A DNA stretch of 40,072 nt, taken from Pseudomonadota bacterium (GTDB taxonomy: Bacteria > Chloroflexota > Ktedonobacteria > Ktedonobacterales > JADMIN01). This document shows, in pieces, positions 24,653 through 33,173 of the stretch; position 1 is the stretch's first letter; every line of letters starts with the position of its first letter. Under the pieces are notes generated by a model. The model worked only from the letters and a program-made list of their open reading frames with translations. It ran no database searches and had not been told where the DNA came from. The DNA lies in contig JAJPIU010000086.1 of assembly GCA_021324535.1 (NCBI GenBank), positions 1 to 40,072 of the forward strand, given 5' to 3'. Made by a program: the position numbers and the translations under genes.

Positions 24653-25339
24653 TCAGGCTTTGTCGGGCTTCTCAAGCCGGTAGCCCACGCCACGCACCGT
24701 CTTGATCAGCTCGCGGTCGAAGCCCCGATCAATCTTGTCGCGCAGGTAGTGGATGTAAATATCCACGACGTTCGAGAACGCGTCGGCGTCGTAGCTCCAC
24801 ACATGATTGATGATCTGCGTGCGGGTGAGCGCCTGCCCCGCGTTGCGCATCAAGTATTCGAGCAGCGAAAACTCTTTGGGCGTCAGCTCGATCAGCCGGT
24901 CGGCGCGGCGCGCCTCGTGGCGGGTCAGATCAAGCGTCAGGTCGCCAACGTGAAGCTGCTGGGCGACATCGAGTTCACGGTCGCGCCGCCGCAAAAGCGC
25001 CGTGATGCGCGCCAGCAATTCTTCCATCGCGAACGGCTTGATCAGGTAATCATCGGCGCCAGTGGTTAGTCCCTTCACGCGGTCTTCAATCTCCCCGCGC
25101 GCCGTCAGCATGAGGATAGGCGCGGTGATGCGATGGGCGCGCGCCGCTTTGAGAATCTCAAAACCGTCTTTGCCGGGCAACATCACATCGAGGATCAGCA
25201 GATCATGTACGCCGCTCAGCGCCATCTCCATCCCCGTGTCGCCCTCATAGGCCACATCCACAGTATAGCGTTCTTCGCTCAAGACGCGCCGCAAAAGGTC
25301 GGCCAGCTTGCGCGCGTCTTCCACAATCAAAATGCGCAT
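24653..25339 (-). CDS. OmpR/PhoB-family response regulator
   Basis: A 228-residue two-domain regulator. The receiver domain starts at once with MRILIVEDARKLADLL and has the phosphoacceptor Asp51 in LLILDVMLPGKDGFEIL and the Lys in DDYLIKPFAMEELL. The C-terminal winged helix shows LTPKEFSLLEYLMRNAGQ and VVDIYIHYLRDKID, ending in TVRGVGYRL. The frame is open further upstream, but ATG 25339, with GGGGAG before it, gives the normal family N-terminus. It is the first gene of the regulator-kinase-htrA set and divergent from the LeuA-like gene. Confidence 0.94.
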   Translation of the reverse strand: MRILIVEDARKLADLLRRVLSEERYTVDVAYEGDTGMEMALSGVHDLLILDVMLPGKDGFEILKAARAHRITAPILMLTARGEIEDRVKGLTTGADDYLIKPFAMEELLARITALLRRRDRELDVAQQLHVGDLTLDLTRHEARRADRLIELTPKEFSLLEYLMRNAGQALTRTQIINHVWSYDADAFSNVVDIYIHYLRDKIDRGFDRELIKTVRGVGYRLEKPDKA

Positions 25340-25509
25340 AGGTTTGTTTGACTCCCCTGCCCGTTCCCAACCTGATAAGCGGCGTTCGCGCAGCCGCCCT
25401 GCCATCACTGCTCGATAAACATCCGAACGTTACTCTGGATTGTACTGCGCAAAGATTGGATGATGATTGGAAGGCGCAAAGGATACTCCGACAGAGGATG
25501 TTACGCGCG

Positions 25510-25518
25510 TGCTATAAT
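25510..25518 (+). promoter_or_regulatory. extended -10 promoter of the LeuA-like gene
   Basis: TGC-TATAAT, a perfect -10 with the extended TGn element. A possible -35 (CCGACA at 25488) is 19 bases upstream, longer than usual. Transcription would start near 25525, about 65 bases before the start codon. Confidence 0.55.
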
Positions 25519-25590
25519 GGCGGCAAAGAGGGCCTGATCACACTTCACATACTTCCGAGTTTTGGAGTGAGGAAAGAAAGGGGCAACGCA

Positions 25591-26781
25591 ATGGCGCGTA
25601 TCGTCAAGTTCTTTGAGACCACCCTGCGCGATGGCGAACAGACGCCAGGGATCAATTATTTCGCCGAGGAAAAACTGGAGATCGCCCAGGCGCTTGCCGC
25701 GATGGGCTTCGATACGCTCGATTGCGGCTTCGCCATCTCCGGCCAGCCGGAGTTCGAGGCTATCCAATTGATCGCGCGCAACATTGATGGAGCCGAGGTG
25801 TGCTCCATAGCACGCTGCGCCGCCGAGGACATTGATCGCGCCTGGGAGGCCGTGCGTGACGCGGAACAGCCGACCATCCATCCCTTTGTCAGCACCTCGC
25901 CGCTCCATCGCGAAGTAAAGCTCGGCAAGACACGCGCCGAAGTCCTCGAGATGGCGCGGACGGCAGTAGCGCGCGGACGGCAATATACCGAAAACGTTGA
26001 CTTCGCGCTCGAAGACACCACTCGCACCGAGCACGACTTCATCCTGGAGGTGATAGACGCGGTGATGCGCGAGGGGGTGCGCTTCGTCGCGCTCTGCGAT
26101 ACCGTCGGCTTCGCACTGCCGTGGGAGTTCGGCCAGCTTGTGGATGACGTGCGCCGCGAGTTCCCCGGTGTGCGCATCTCCGCCCACTGCCACGACGACC
26201 TGGGGCTGGCGGTCGCCAACGCGCTCACGGCGCTGCAACACGGGGCCGAGCGGGTGGACACCTGCTTCAACGGGCTTGGCGAGCGCGCGGGCAACGCCGC
26301 CACCGAGGATGTGGTGATGGCGATCCGTACACGCCACGCAGACCTTGACCTCGACGTGCGCGTGGATACGACAAAGATCATCCCTACCAGCCGCCTGATC
26401 GCGCGCCTCTCAGGAATGCAGCCACAGTGGACAAAATCTGTCGTGGGGGCGAATGCCTTCGCGCACGGCGGCGGCATCCATCAAGACGGCGTGCTGAAGG
26501 ATGCGCGCACCTATGAGATTATGCGGCCGGAAGATATTGGCCTGCCGCCCTCGGATCGCCGCATGTTCGTTGGTAAGCTCTCTGGCCGCGCCGCGCTGAA
26601 CGCGCAACTGCGCGAGCTTGGCTATGACCTGACGCCGGAGCAACTGGCGCGCGCCTTCCAGCTTGTGAAGATTGCGCTTGGCAAGAAGCGCACGCTTGAA
26701 GAGATGGATCTGCGCCGCTGCGCCGAGACGGCCATCTCACCCACTGCGACAGTCGCTACGCTGGATGACGACGAGGCATGA
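25591..26781 (+). CDS. short LeuA-like synthase (2-isopropylmalate/homocitrate synthase family)
   Basis: A 396-residue acyl-CoA-condensing enzyme of the HMGL-like TIM-barrel family. Visible are ETTLRDGEQTPG (residues 9-20, with Arg13 and Asp14), the metal motif HCHDDLGLAVAN (199-210), NGLGERAGNAATEDV and GGGIHQDGVLKD. It should join acetyl-CoA to a 2-oxo acid. It lacks the C-terminal leucine-sensing LeuA dimer domain of full IPMS (over 500 residues), so is likely not feedback-controlled by that domain. Substrate could be 2-oxoisovalerate, 2-oxoglutarate or pyruvate. The ATG at 25591 has AAAGGGG nine bases upstream; the upstream in-frame extension looks non-coding. No leuBCD is in the window. 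A DUF402 gene follows 22 bp later. Confidence 0.88.
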   Translation: MARIVKFFETTLRDGEQTPGINYFAEEKLEIAQALAAMGFDTLDCGFAISGQPEFEAIQLIARNIDGAEVCSIARCAAEDIDRAWEAVRDAEQPTIHPFVSTSPLHREVKLGKTRAEVLEMARTAVARGRQYTENVDFALEDTTRTEHDFILEVIDAVMREGVRFVALCDTVGFALPWEFGQLVDDVRREFPGVRISAHCHDDLGLAVANALTALQHGAERVDTCFNGLGERAGNAATEDVVMAIRTRHADLDLDVRVDTTKIIPTSRLIARLSGMQPQWTKSVVGANAFAHGGGIHQDGVLKDARTYEIMRPEDIGLPPSDRRMFVGKLSGRAALNAQLRELGYDLTPEQLARAFQLVKIALGKKRTLEEMDLRRCAETAISPTATVATLDDDEA

Positions 26782-26803
26782 CTCATCACGCCAAGGGAGG
26801 CGC

Positions 26804-27412
26804 ATGAAGCGGAAATACGCCGACATGCGGGGTTGGCAGCGTATCCTCGCATCGCGCTTTGCCTCCATGACGCTGGATGACGACGATGGCGCTTCCGCAG
26901 ACTGCGAACCATCCCTTGTCGCGCTCTATTGGATAGACGCCATCAGCAAGCCGCTCTGGGTGACATGCGCCGGGCGCTCGCTCTGCGTGGCCGACGCGGG
27001 ATATAGCTGGCTGAGCTACTATCCCGCCGCCTTTCTAGGTGAGCTTGCCACAGACGCACAGCCTGCGACCCATCGCGTCACCACAATGTTTGACGCAGCC
27101 GGGCAGATCGTCCAGTGGTATGTAGACATCTGCGGCGCGCAGGGCCGTGACACCAACGGCGTGCCCTGGTACGACGACTGGTACCTCGATGTGATCCGCG
27201 ATCCCACAGGTGGCGTGGAGATCATTGACGCGGACGAGCTTGACGACGCTTTGGATCACCATAAGCTCACGGCGCGCCACTATCACGCTGCCTGGCGCGA
27301 GGCGCACCGGCTGGCGCCGCTCGTGGCGCAAGGCAAGCTGGTGGGCATAGAACAAGCAGCCGGGTGGCGTGAGCGGTTGTTGGATGAGCCGACGCTCCGC
27401 AAGATTCTGTAA
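26804..27412 (+). CDS. DUF402 family protein
   Basis: A 202-residue cytoplasmic protein. The second half shows the DUF402 beta-barrel pattern: QIVQWYVDIC, GVPWYDDWYLDVIRDPTGG and VEIIDADELDDAL, with the conserved acidic residues, followed by helical AAWREAHRL. Known DUF402 proteins hydrolyse nucleotide or cytidylyl phosphoesters (Ntdp, FomD) or bind RNA. The N-terminal 90 residues are less typical. The start ATG 26804 is preceded by AAGGGAGG only three or four bases away, rather close. It likely shares the transcript of the LeuA-like gene. The exact substrate is unknown. Confidence 0.8.
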   Translation: MKRKYADMRGWQRILASRFASMTLDDDDGASADCEPSLVALYWIDAISKPLWVTCAGRSLCVADAGYSWLSYYPAAFLGELATDAQPATHRVTTMFDAAGQIVQWYVDICGAQGRDTNGVPWYDDWYLDVIRDPTGGVEIIDADELDDALDHHKLTARHYHAAWREAHRLAPLVAQGKLVGIEQAAGWRERLLDEPTLRKIL

Positions 27413-27449
27413 CCCACATGGTTGATCCTGTTCTATACCAGATAGATGT

Positions 27450-28754
27450 TCAGATAGTCTCATCCAGCGGCTGCGTATGAGGGGGACTTGCTTCGGTTCG
27501 CTGATGGGGCGAAAGCGCAGGAATGGCGCTCGAAGCAGGCTGGCTCCATGCCTGTGAGGCGTTTGGCTCATGCAGGTTGGGCGCCAGATGTCTGCCTGAC
27601 GAGGCTGCCTTCGCTGCGCGCTCAGGGCGATCCAGCGGCACTGTCAGCGTGACGGTTGTCCCCTTGCCCGGCGCCGATTGTATCTTCAGCGAGCCGCCTG
27701 CCAGCCGTGCACGCTCCTCCATCCCAAACAACCCTACGCCGCGCGCGCTTTCTGTCCGCCGCAACGTATGCGCGGGCAGGCTCTCCGGCGCAAAGCCGCG
27801 TCCGTCATCATGGATGATCGCCTGCAATTGTTGATCGGCTAGCGTGACCGTGACCGTCACCAGATGCGCGTTGGCATGTTTGGCGATGTTGGTCAGCGCC
27901 TCCTGGACGACACGATAGACCACTATAGTACGTTCCGGCGAAAGGGTGGCCGGTTCGCGCGGCAGTTCCAGCTTCACCTCGATGTGTGTATTTTCGGTAA
28001 ACGTGGTGATGAGCGAGCGGAGTGATGGCGTCAGGCCAAGTTGATCAATGGTTGGCGGACGCAGGTTCAGCGCCAGCCGCCGCACCTGATCAATCGCGCT
28101 CGACACCAGCCCACGCAACTCCGCGATCTGTGGGGCGATCTGGTCGGCCCCCGGCTGCGCTTCGAGCAGCTTCAGGCGAATCAGCAGCAGCGTCAACACC
28201 TGGCCGGTGTCATCATGTAGCTCGCGGGCGATGCGCTGGCGTTCCTCCTCTTGCGCATAGATCAGCGCGCCAGAGAGCGCCCGCACCTGATCCTCGTAAC
28301 TCTCCACTTCGTCGAGCATTTGGTTGAGTGTCTCGGCAAGCCGCGCCATCTGCGCGTCATCCAATGGTGTGGGCTGCGCGCGTACACTGAGGTCGCCCTG
28401 CTGCACACGTCTTGCCATCGCTTGAAGTCGTTCCAGTGGACTGAACGCCGCATGCAGCAGTAGCGCGTTGAGGCCACACGTCAGCAGGATGCCCACCCCG
28501 GCAAAGCCAATCGCCAGGGGAATATTCCATGAGCCGCCCGGCTCGGTATTGGCGACGCGCTGCGTGATCAGCGTGCCTGCCACCGCCCCCAACAGGACAA
28601 TCGCCGAGTTGGCGATCAACACTTTATAAAACAGCGAGAGCGAGAGCAACCGCGCCAGTATACGCCCGACTCGCCCTGGCAGCGTTGGTGTGACGCCCGG
28701 CTGGCCTGCTGAGCCTGTTGCGTTCGTGGCGCTCTGCGTATCCTTTACAATCAT
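27450..28754 (-). CDS. NarL/DesK-type membrane histidine kinase
   Basis: A 434-residue kinase with two helices (about 44-66 and 77-101) separated by a very short external loop. A HAMP domain follows (about 102-155), then a HisKA_3 dimer domain with His180 in ERQRIARELHDDTGQVLTLLL. The ATP-binding part has NIAKHANAHLVTVTV, IIHDDGRGFAPESL and GVGLFGMEERARLAGG. The small loop suggests sensing within or at the membrane. The C-terminal 60 residues are Ser/Pro/His-rich and disordered. ATG 28754 has AAGGTG about nine bases before. Its natural partner is the NarL-type regulator at 30237, although rluD lies between and the strands differ. Confidence 0.92.
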   Translation of the reverse strand: MIVKDTQSATNATGSAGQPGVTPTLPGRVGRILARLLSLSLFYKVLIANSAIVLLGAVAGTLITQRVANTEPGGSWNIPLAIGFAGVGILLTCGLNALLLHAAFSPLERLQAMARRVQQGDLSVRAQPTPLDDAQMARLAETLNQMLDEVESYEDQVRALSGALIYAQEEERQRIARELHDDTGQVLTLLLIRLKLLEAQPGADQIAPQIAELRGLVSSAIDQVRRLALNLRPPTIDQLGLTPSLRSLITTFTENTHIEVKLELPREPATLSPERTIVVYRVVQEALTNIAKHANAHLVTVTVTLADQQLQAIIHDDGRGFAPESLPAHTLRRTESARGVGLFGMEERARLAGGSLKIQSAPGKGTTVTLTVPLDRPERAAKAASSGRHLAPNLHEPNASQAWSQPASSAIPALSPHQRTEASPPHTQPLDETI

Positions 28755-28931
28755 ACAAATGACACCTTAGACTCACATGATAGCTAGAGAAGCCAGGTAG
28801 TGATCTCTGAAGAGGGGATGACTCCCGTTATCGAAAACGCTCTCACACACTATACGATACGCGCTGGGCACGCCTGGGTGGAAGAGAAAGCGACGCCTGT
28901 GGTACAGTGGGGCGGAAAGGGAACAGTTGAT

Positions 28932-29915
28932 ATGGCAGAGCAAAAAGATACCGCAGCACATGCGTCATCGCCGCTGGAGACGATCACGCTCGACGCCGAC
29001 CAGCACGCCGACCTGATTGGCGAGCGGCTGGATCACGCCCTGGTGCTCTTGCGCCCTGAATTATCGCGTACACGCGCCCAGGCGGCGATCCGCGCGGGCG
29101 AGGTAACGGTGAACGGGCGCGCGGTAAAGGCAAGCCATCTGCTCGAAGAGGGGCAACGGCTGGCGCTGGCTCCCACGCTTGGCCAGCGCGTTTCCGTTGG
29201 CGATGCGCCACTTCCTCAGCCTGAAGCGATTCCTTTGCCTGTTCTCTATGAGGATGACGCGCTGCTGGTGGTGAACAAACCTGCCGGATTGGTGACGCAT
29301 CCCGCGCCAGGGCACGCCACCGGCACACTGGTGAACGCGCTGCTTGCCCACCTGCCGGAGCTTGCAGAAGCCGATAGTGAGGCCGATCCCGCACGCCCCG
29401 GCATTGTACACAGGCTCGATAAAGATACCTCCGGCTTGCTGGTGATCGCCAAGACAGCGGCGGCTCATACGGCGCTGGCCCGCCAGATGCGCGACCGTAC
29501 GATGGTCAAACGCTATCTGGCGCTTGTCGAAGGGCATATGGATGTGGCCGAAGGGACGATTGAGGCGCCAATTGGACGTGACCCACGCTACCGCCAACGG
29601 ATGGCGCTCGTCAGTGTTGCACGTGGCGGACGTGAGGCGCGTACCCGCTTCCGGGTAGTTCGTGAGATACGCGGACGCACGCTGCTGGATGTGCAGCTTG
29701 AGACGGGACGTACCCATCAGATTCGCGTGCATCTGGCGGCTGTGCGCCATCCTGTCGTCGGCGACACGCTCTATGGGCGATCCCAGCCGCCCATGCCGCC
29801 GCGTATGTTTCTGCATGCGGCGCACCTCAGCTTCACCCATCCCGTTACAGGGGAGTGGGTCAGCTTCGATGCGCCGCTGCCACCCGACCTCGCCGACTTC
29901 CTCGCACAGACCTAA
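28932..29915 (+). CDS. rluD: RluD-type 23S rRNA pseudouridine synthase
   Basis: A 327-residue RluA/RluD-family enzyme that isomerises uridines in rRNA. An S4 RNA-binding domain is at about 30-80 (RLDHALVLLRPELSRTRAQ, GEVTVNGRAVK). The catalytic Asp163 is in GIVHRLDKDTSGLLVIAK. The end has LETGRTHQIRVHLA and HPVVGDTLYG. RluD is the closest match, but RluA/RluC-type specificity cannot be excluded. I chose ATG 28932 with GAAAGGGA upstream; the open frame before it (from 28800) overlaps the divergent promoter area. A hairpin repeat begins eight bases after the stop. Confidence 0.93.
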   Translation: MAEQKDTAAHASSPLETITLDADQHADLIGERLDHALVLLRPELSRTRAQAAIRAGEVTVNGRAVKASHLLEEGQRLALAPTLGQRVSVGDAPLPQPEAIPLPVLYEDDALLVVNKPAGLVTHPAPGHATGTLVNALLAHLPELAEADSEADPARPGIVHRLDKDTSGLLVIAKTAAAHTALARQMRDRTMVKRYLALVEGHMDVAEGTIEAPIGRDPRYRQRMALVSVARGGREARTRFRVVREIRGRTLLDVQLETGRTHQIRVHLAAVRHPVVGDTLYGRSQPPMPPRMFLHAAHLSFTHPVTGEWVSFDAPLPPDLADFLAQT

Positions 29916-29923
29916 CCCCCTAG

Positions 29924-29948
29924 CCCCCTTCCCATCTTGGGAAGGGGG
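29924..29948. repeat. hairpin repeat after rluD
   Basis: CCCCCTTCCC and GGGAAGGGGG form a perfect 10-bp stem with loop ATCTT. There is no T-run, so it is a weak terminator. The sequence looks like a dispersed repeat of a type I have seen in other genomes; its copy number cannot be judged here. Confidence 0.55.
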
Positions 29949-30180
29949 AATATAGAACTTCCATACCTCTGTGAAGACGCTCTGCCAGCGGCTCCCCAAG
30001 TATTCCAGCAGCGCGGTGTTGTCAACAACGCCCTGGGCTTGCTTGTGTATCTCCGCTGACCTGAGTGGATCGTGACTAATTTTTTCGAGGATAGCCTTCA
30101 CATCATTGGAGGTGACGGGCGAATAGACCTCTTTGTCAGTCTCTTTCTGAACTGGCCTGACGCCTCTATTGTTTGTGATA
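29949..30180 (-). pseudogene. fragment of an unknown protein-coding gene
   Basis: The minus strand reads about 75 residues of protein-like sequence with no stop: KETDKEVYSPVTSNDVKAI, then LEKISHDPLRSAEIHKQAQ and NTALLEYLGSRWQSVFTEV. Composition is balanced, unlike the shadow frames of the region. There is no start codon with a ribosome site, and the frame simply runs into the hairpin repeat and antisense of rluD. I do not recognise the family. It may be the remnant of a gene cut by the hairpin repeat. Confidence 0.35.
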
Positions 30181-30236
30181 TGCTGGCTATATACCTCATA
30201 ATGGCGAGCGACGAAAGGCAAACAAGGAGGCGCCGC

Positions 30237-30842
30237 ATGATACGGGTGCTGTTGGCGGAGGATCAGGCGATGGTGCGTGGCGCGCTGGCGGCCTTGCTGA
30301 CGCTTGAGGGGGATATTGAGATCGTGGCGCAGGTGGGGCGTGGCGATGAGGTGGTTCAGGCGGCGCAGGCAGCCCAGCCCGACGTCGCCCTGCTTGATAT
30401 CGAGATGCCCGGCACGGATGGCATCGTCGCCGCCGCAGCCCTGCACAAACAGCTTCCCACATGCAAGATCATCATTCTGACGACGTTTGGGCGCCCTGGC
30501 TATCTACGGCGAGCATTGGAAAGCGGCGCGGTGGGCTATCTGCTGAAGGACGCCCCGGCGACGCAACTGGCAAGCGCGATCCGCAAATGTATGGCGGGTG
30601 AACGGGTGATCGATCCGGCGCTGGCCGTCTCGGCGCTCAGCTCAGGCGAGAATCCGCTGACGGAGCGCGAGCGCGAGGTGTTGGCGGTGGCGCTCAAAGG
30701 GGCAAGCATCGCCGAGATCGCCGATACGCTTGCGCTCTCCGAGGGCACTGTGCGCAATTATCTCTCGGTCGCCATCCAGAAGCTCAATGCGCAGAACCGC
30801 GTGGAGGCAGCGCGCATCGCCGAGCAGAACGGCTGGCTTTAA
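30237..30842 (+). CDS. NarL/DesR-family response regulator
   Basis: A 201-residue regulator. The receiver domain starts MIRVLLAEDQAMVRGALAAL and has the phosphoacceptor Asp54 in VALLDIEMPGTDG and Lys104 in GYLLKDAP. The C-terminal LuxR-type helix-turn-helix is ENPLTEREREVLAVALKGA and SIAEIADTLALSEGTVRNYL. ATG 30237 has AAGGAGG at six bases, clearly better than upstream frames. The closest relatives by eye are DesR-type regulators of membrane-lipid response. The HisKA_3 kinase at 27450-28754 is the probable partner. A weak ACGCCG/CGGCGT hairpin follows the stop. Confidence 0.93.
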   Translation: MIRVLLAEDQAMVRGALAALLTLEGDIEIVAQVGRGDEVVQAAQAAQPDVALLDIEMPGTDGIVAAAALHKQLPTCKIIILTTFGRPGYLRRALESGAVGYLLKDAPATQLASAIRKCMAGERVIDPALAVSALSSGENPLTEREREVLAVALKGASIAEIADTLALSEGTVRNYLSVAIQKLNAQNRVEAARIAEQNGWL

Positions 30843-30885
30843 GCCACAACCCCACGCCGCATCCGGCGTAGACAGATGGAGCGGT

Positions 30886-30901
30886 TGTGAGATCGCTCAC
30901 A
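30886..30901. promoter_or_regulatory. CRP-like palindrome upstream of the ArsA gene
   Basis: TGTGA-GATCGC-TCACA is an exact match to the core TGTGA-N6-TCACA of CRP sites. It lies about 80-97 bases before the ATG at 30983 and 44 bases after the regulator's stop codon. I found no clear -10/-35 pair beside it. Confidence 0.45.
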
Positions 30902-30982
30902 CTTCCCGATTTTCCAGAGGCAGCAGCGTTGGCGGGCAGCCGCCACAGACGATATATACCACAGCGAAAGGGACACCCTGGC

Positions 30983-32176
30983 ATGCGTTTCATTCTCTAT
31001 CTTGGCAAAGGCGGCGTCGGCAAGACCACCATCGCCGCCTCCACCGCCGCACGCGCCGCGCAACTTGGCAAGCGCACGCTCGTCGTCAGCACCGATCTTG
31101 CCCATAGCCTGGCCGACGCGCTCGACCGCACCCTCACCGCCGAACCGCAGGAGGTCAGTGATCGTCTCTGGGCACAGGAGATCAACGTCCTGGATGAGAT
31201 GCGCGCGGGCTGGGGCAAGGTACAGGACTACATCACAAACGTTCTGAAGAGGCAGGGCGCGAGCGAGGTGGCCGCCGAAGAGATGGCGCTGATCCCAGGG
31301 ATGGATGAGATCGTCGCGCTGTTGAACATCCATCGGCAGGCGCGCGACAACAACTATGACGTGGTGGTGATTGACGCCGCGCCCACGGGCGAGACGGTGC
31401 GGCTGCTCAGCATGCCGGAGACCTTCCTGTGGTATGTCAACCACGCCAACGGCTGGCGCAACCTGGCCTTCACCGCCGCCAGGCCGCTGCTGAAAACCTT
31501 CCTGCCAGGCGTCAACGTCTTTGAGTCGCTGGAAAAGCTGAATGTGCAGGTAGCCGCGCTCCGCAAGACGCTGACCGACGCCGACATCAGTTCCTATCGG
31601 CTGGTGGTCAACCCTGAGAAGATGGTGATCAAAGAGGCATTGCGAGCTGAAACCTATCTTGCGCTGTATGGCTACCCCGTGGACGGCGTGATCTGCAACC
31701 GCGTGTTGCCACAGGTGGAGGGCGGCTACCAGGACCAACTGCTGCGCGATATGGCGGCGCAGCAGCAGACCTACTACAACATCATCCATCAGACGTTTAC
31801 CCCGCTGCCCGTCTGGGACGCCCCCTATCGCTCGCGTGAGATTCTCGGCGCGCCTGCGCTGGCGGAGCTTGCCAGCGAGGTATGGGGAGACGCCGACCCC
31901 ACACAAATCTTCTATCGTGGCGCCTCACAACAGCTTGAAAAGCGCGGCGATGGCTATGTGCTGCGGCTGCCGCTGCCCCATGTGGAGCTTGGCAAGGTCG
32001 TGATGACCAAGAAGGGCGACGATCTGATCGTTGAGGTCGGCAACTTCAAGCGCGACATCGCCCTGCCAACGGTACTTGTTCCGATGGAGGCGACCGTCGC
32101 TCGGATGGCCAATGGCGCGCTTGAGATCACCTTCGCGCCGGTCGCCAGCGAAGCTAACGTGGGCGCACACTACTAG
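30983..32176 (+). CDS. ArsA/Get3-family ATPase with Hsp20-like C-terminal domain
   Basis: A 397-residue protein that opens with MRFILYLGKGGVGKTTIA, the deviant P-loop of ArsA/Get3 (residues 8-16). DLAHSLADAL and VVVIDAAPTGETVRLLS are the switch regions. The C-terminal 70 or so residues (YVLRLPLPHVELGKV, then LIVEVGNFKRDIALP) look like the Hsp20-like ArsA domain found in many bacteria. There is one ATPase domain, unlike the duplicated ArsA of arsenite pumps, and no arsB or arsR nearby, so arsenite transport is unlikely. A Get3-like chaperone or a metabolic role is as likely. The start ATG 30983 has AAAGGGA nine bases upstream. It probably shares a transcript with the tandem GNAT gene 52 bp later. 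Confidence 0.9.
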   Translation: MRFILYLGKGGVGKTTIAASTAARAAQLGKRTLVVSTDLAHSLADALDRTLTAEPQEVSDRLWAQEINVLDEMRAGWGKVQDYITNVLKRQGASEVAAEEMALIPGMDEIVALLNIHRQARDNNYDVVVIDAAPTGETVRLLSMPETFLWYVNHANGWRNLAFTAARPLLKTFLPGVNVFESLEKLNVQVAALRKTLTDADISSYRLVVNPEKMVIKEALRAETYLALYGYPVDGVICNRVLPQVEGGYQDQLLRDMAAQQQTYYNIIHQTFTPLPVWDAPYRSREILGAPALAELASEVWGDADPTQIFYRGASQQLEKRGDGYVLRLPLPHVELGKVVMTKKGDDLIVEVGNFKRDIALPTVLVPMEATVARMANGALEITFAPVASEANVGAHY

Positions 32177-32228
32177 GCGGCCACACCAAGCGGCCACGCC
32201 AGGCAAGATCAGAAACAAGAGAGCATAC

Positions 32229-33170
32229 ATGTCCAAACCGACCCATCCAGACGGCGTGTTTCGTCGCGCGATCCTTACATCCGCTGCCTCGCAGACCGTG
32301 CGGCGGCTGGCCGAGGTCTGCGAGGCAGCGGAAGGGCTAACGCTCAAGCTGACCTATGGCGCGGGCCGCCACAACGCTGCGCCTGAGGATGGCATGGCGT
32401 TCCTTGCCTATCGAGATGGCGCCCTGGTTGGCTATTGCGCGCTGGACTACGGTGGAGATAGTGTGGCCGAGCTTTGTGGCATGGTTCATCCTGACTGGCG
32501 GCGCAAGGGGATTGGCAGCGCGCTGTTACAGACGGCGATGGTCGCCTGCCAGGGAATGAGCGTTACCACATTGCTACTCATTTGCGAACGCGCCAGCGCA
32601 TCGGGCCAGGCGTTTGTCGCGTCGTGTTTCCCATCTACATCTCCGCCGCACTCCGCCGAACACCATATGAAGCTGGCGGGCGCTGAGCATATCACAGCCG
32701 CCATCCAGGCGGGAACGGCCAATCTGCCGTCCTCGTTCCAGACGCGATTTGCCACGCCGAATGATCTCGATGCGCTGGCCAACATCACTGCTTCGGCCTT
32801 TGACGATCCCATCGAGGAGGTACGACGACGCATCACCCTTGATTTCGAGAGTGGCGCCGAACGTTGGATGATTGGCCTGGTGGATAGTGAGCTGCTTGGC
32901 AGCCTGCGCGCAGAGACGACGCCATACGCCACGGAACGTGAGATGGGCGTTTATGGCTTTGGCGTTCGACGCGACCGCCAGGGGCAGGGCTGGGGACGGC
33001 GTATCCTCATGTCGGCCCTGGCAATGTTGCGTGACGAGGGAGCCGAGCGATTCAGCCTGGAGGTGGATACCACAAACGCGCCAGCACTCGCGCTCTATCG
33101 CTCGTGCGGCTTCGCCGTCGTGACTACCTATGAGTATTACTTGCTTCCCGTCTCTCGCACGGCGTTGTGA
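32229..33170 (+). CDS. tandem GNAT acetyltransferase
   Basis: A 313-residue protein with two GNAT domains. The first (about 15-150) has motif A in MVHPDWRRKGIGSALLQTAM. The second (about 175-310) has VRRDRQGQGWGRRILMSAL and ends with TTNAPALALYRSCGF. Tandem GNATs include mycothiol synthase and several antibiotic-modifying enzymes, but nothing here points to one substrate. The first domain's end (SFPSTSPPHSAEHH region) is irregular, so it may be structural. The ATG at 32229 has only a weak AAGAGAG ribosome site; translational coupling with the ArsA gene is plausible. The stop is three bases from that of the minus-strand membrane protein. Confidence 0.88.
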   Translation: MSKPTHPDGVFRRAILTSAASQTVRRLAEVCEAAEGLTLKLTYGAGRHNAAPEDGMAFLAYRDGALVGYCALDYGGDSVAELCGMVHPDWRRKGIGSALLQTAMVACQGMSVTTLLLICERASASGQAFVASCFPSTSPPHSAEHHMKLAGAEHITAAIQAGTANLPSSFQTRFATPNDLDALANITASAFDDPIEEVRRRITLDFESGAERWMIGLVDSELLGSLRAETTPYATEREMGVYGFGVRRDRQGQGWGRRILMSALAMLRDEGAERFSLEVDTTNAPALALYRSCGFAVVTTYEYYLLPVSRTAL

Positions 33171-33173
33171 AGC

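Noticed and set aside
29061-30446. 461-residue minus-strand frame over rluD
   Set aside because: The part over rluD is a shadow. Only the segment 29949-30180 looks protein-like and is listed separately.
30983-32176. arsenic resistance operon
   Set aside because: Only one ArsA-like ATPase domain, with no arsB, arsC or arsR nearby and an Hsp20-like tail.
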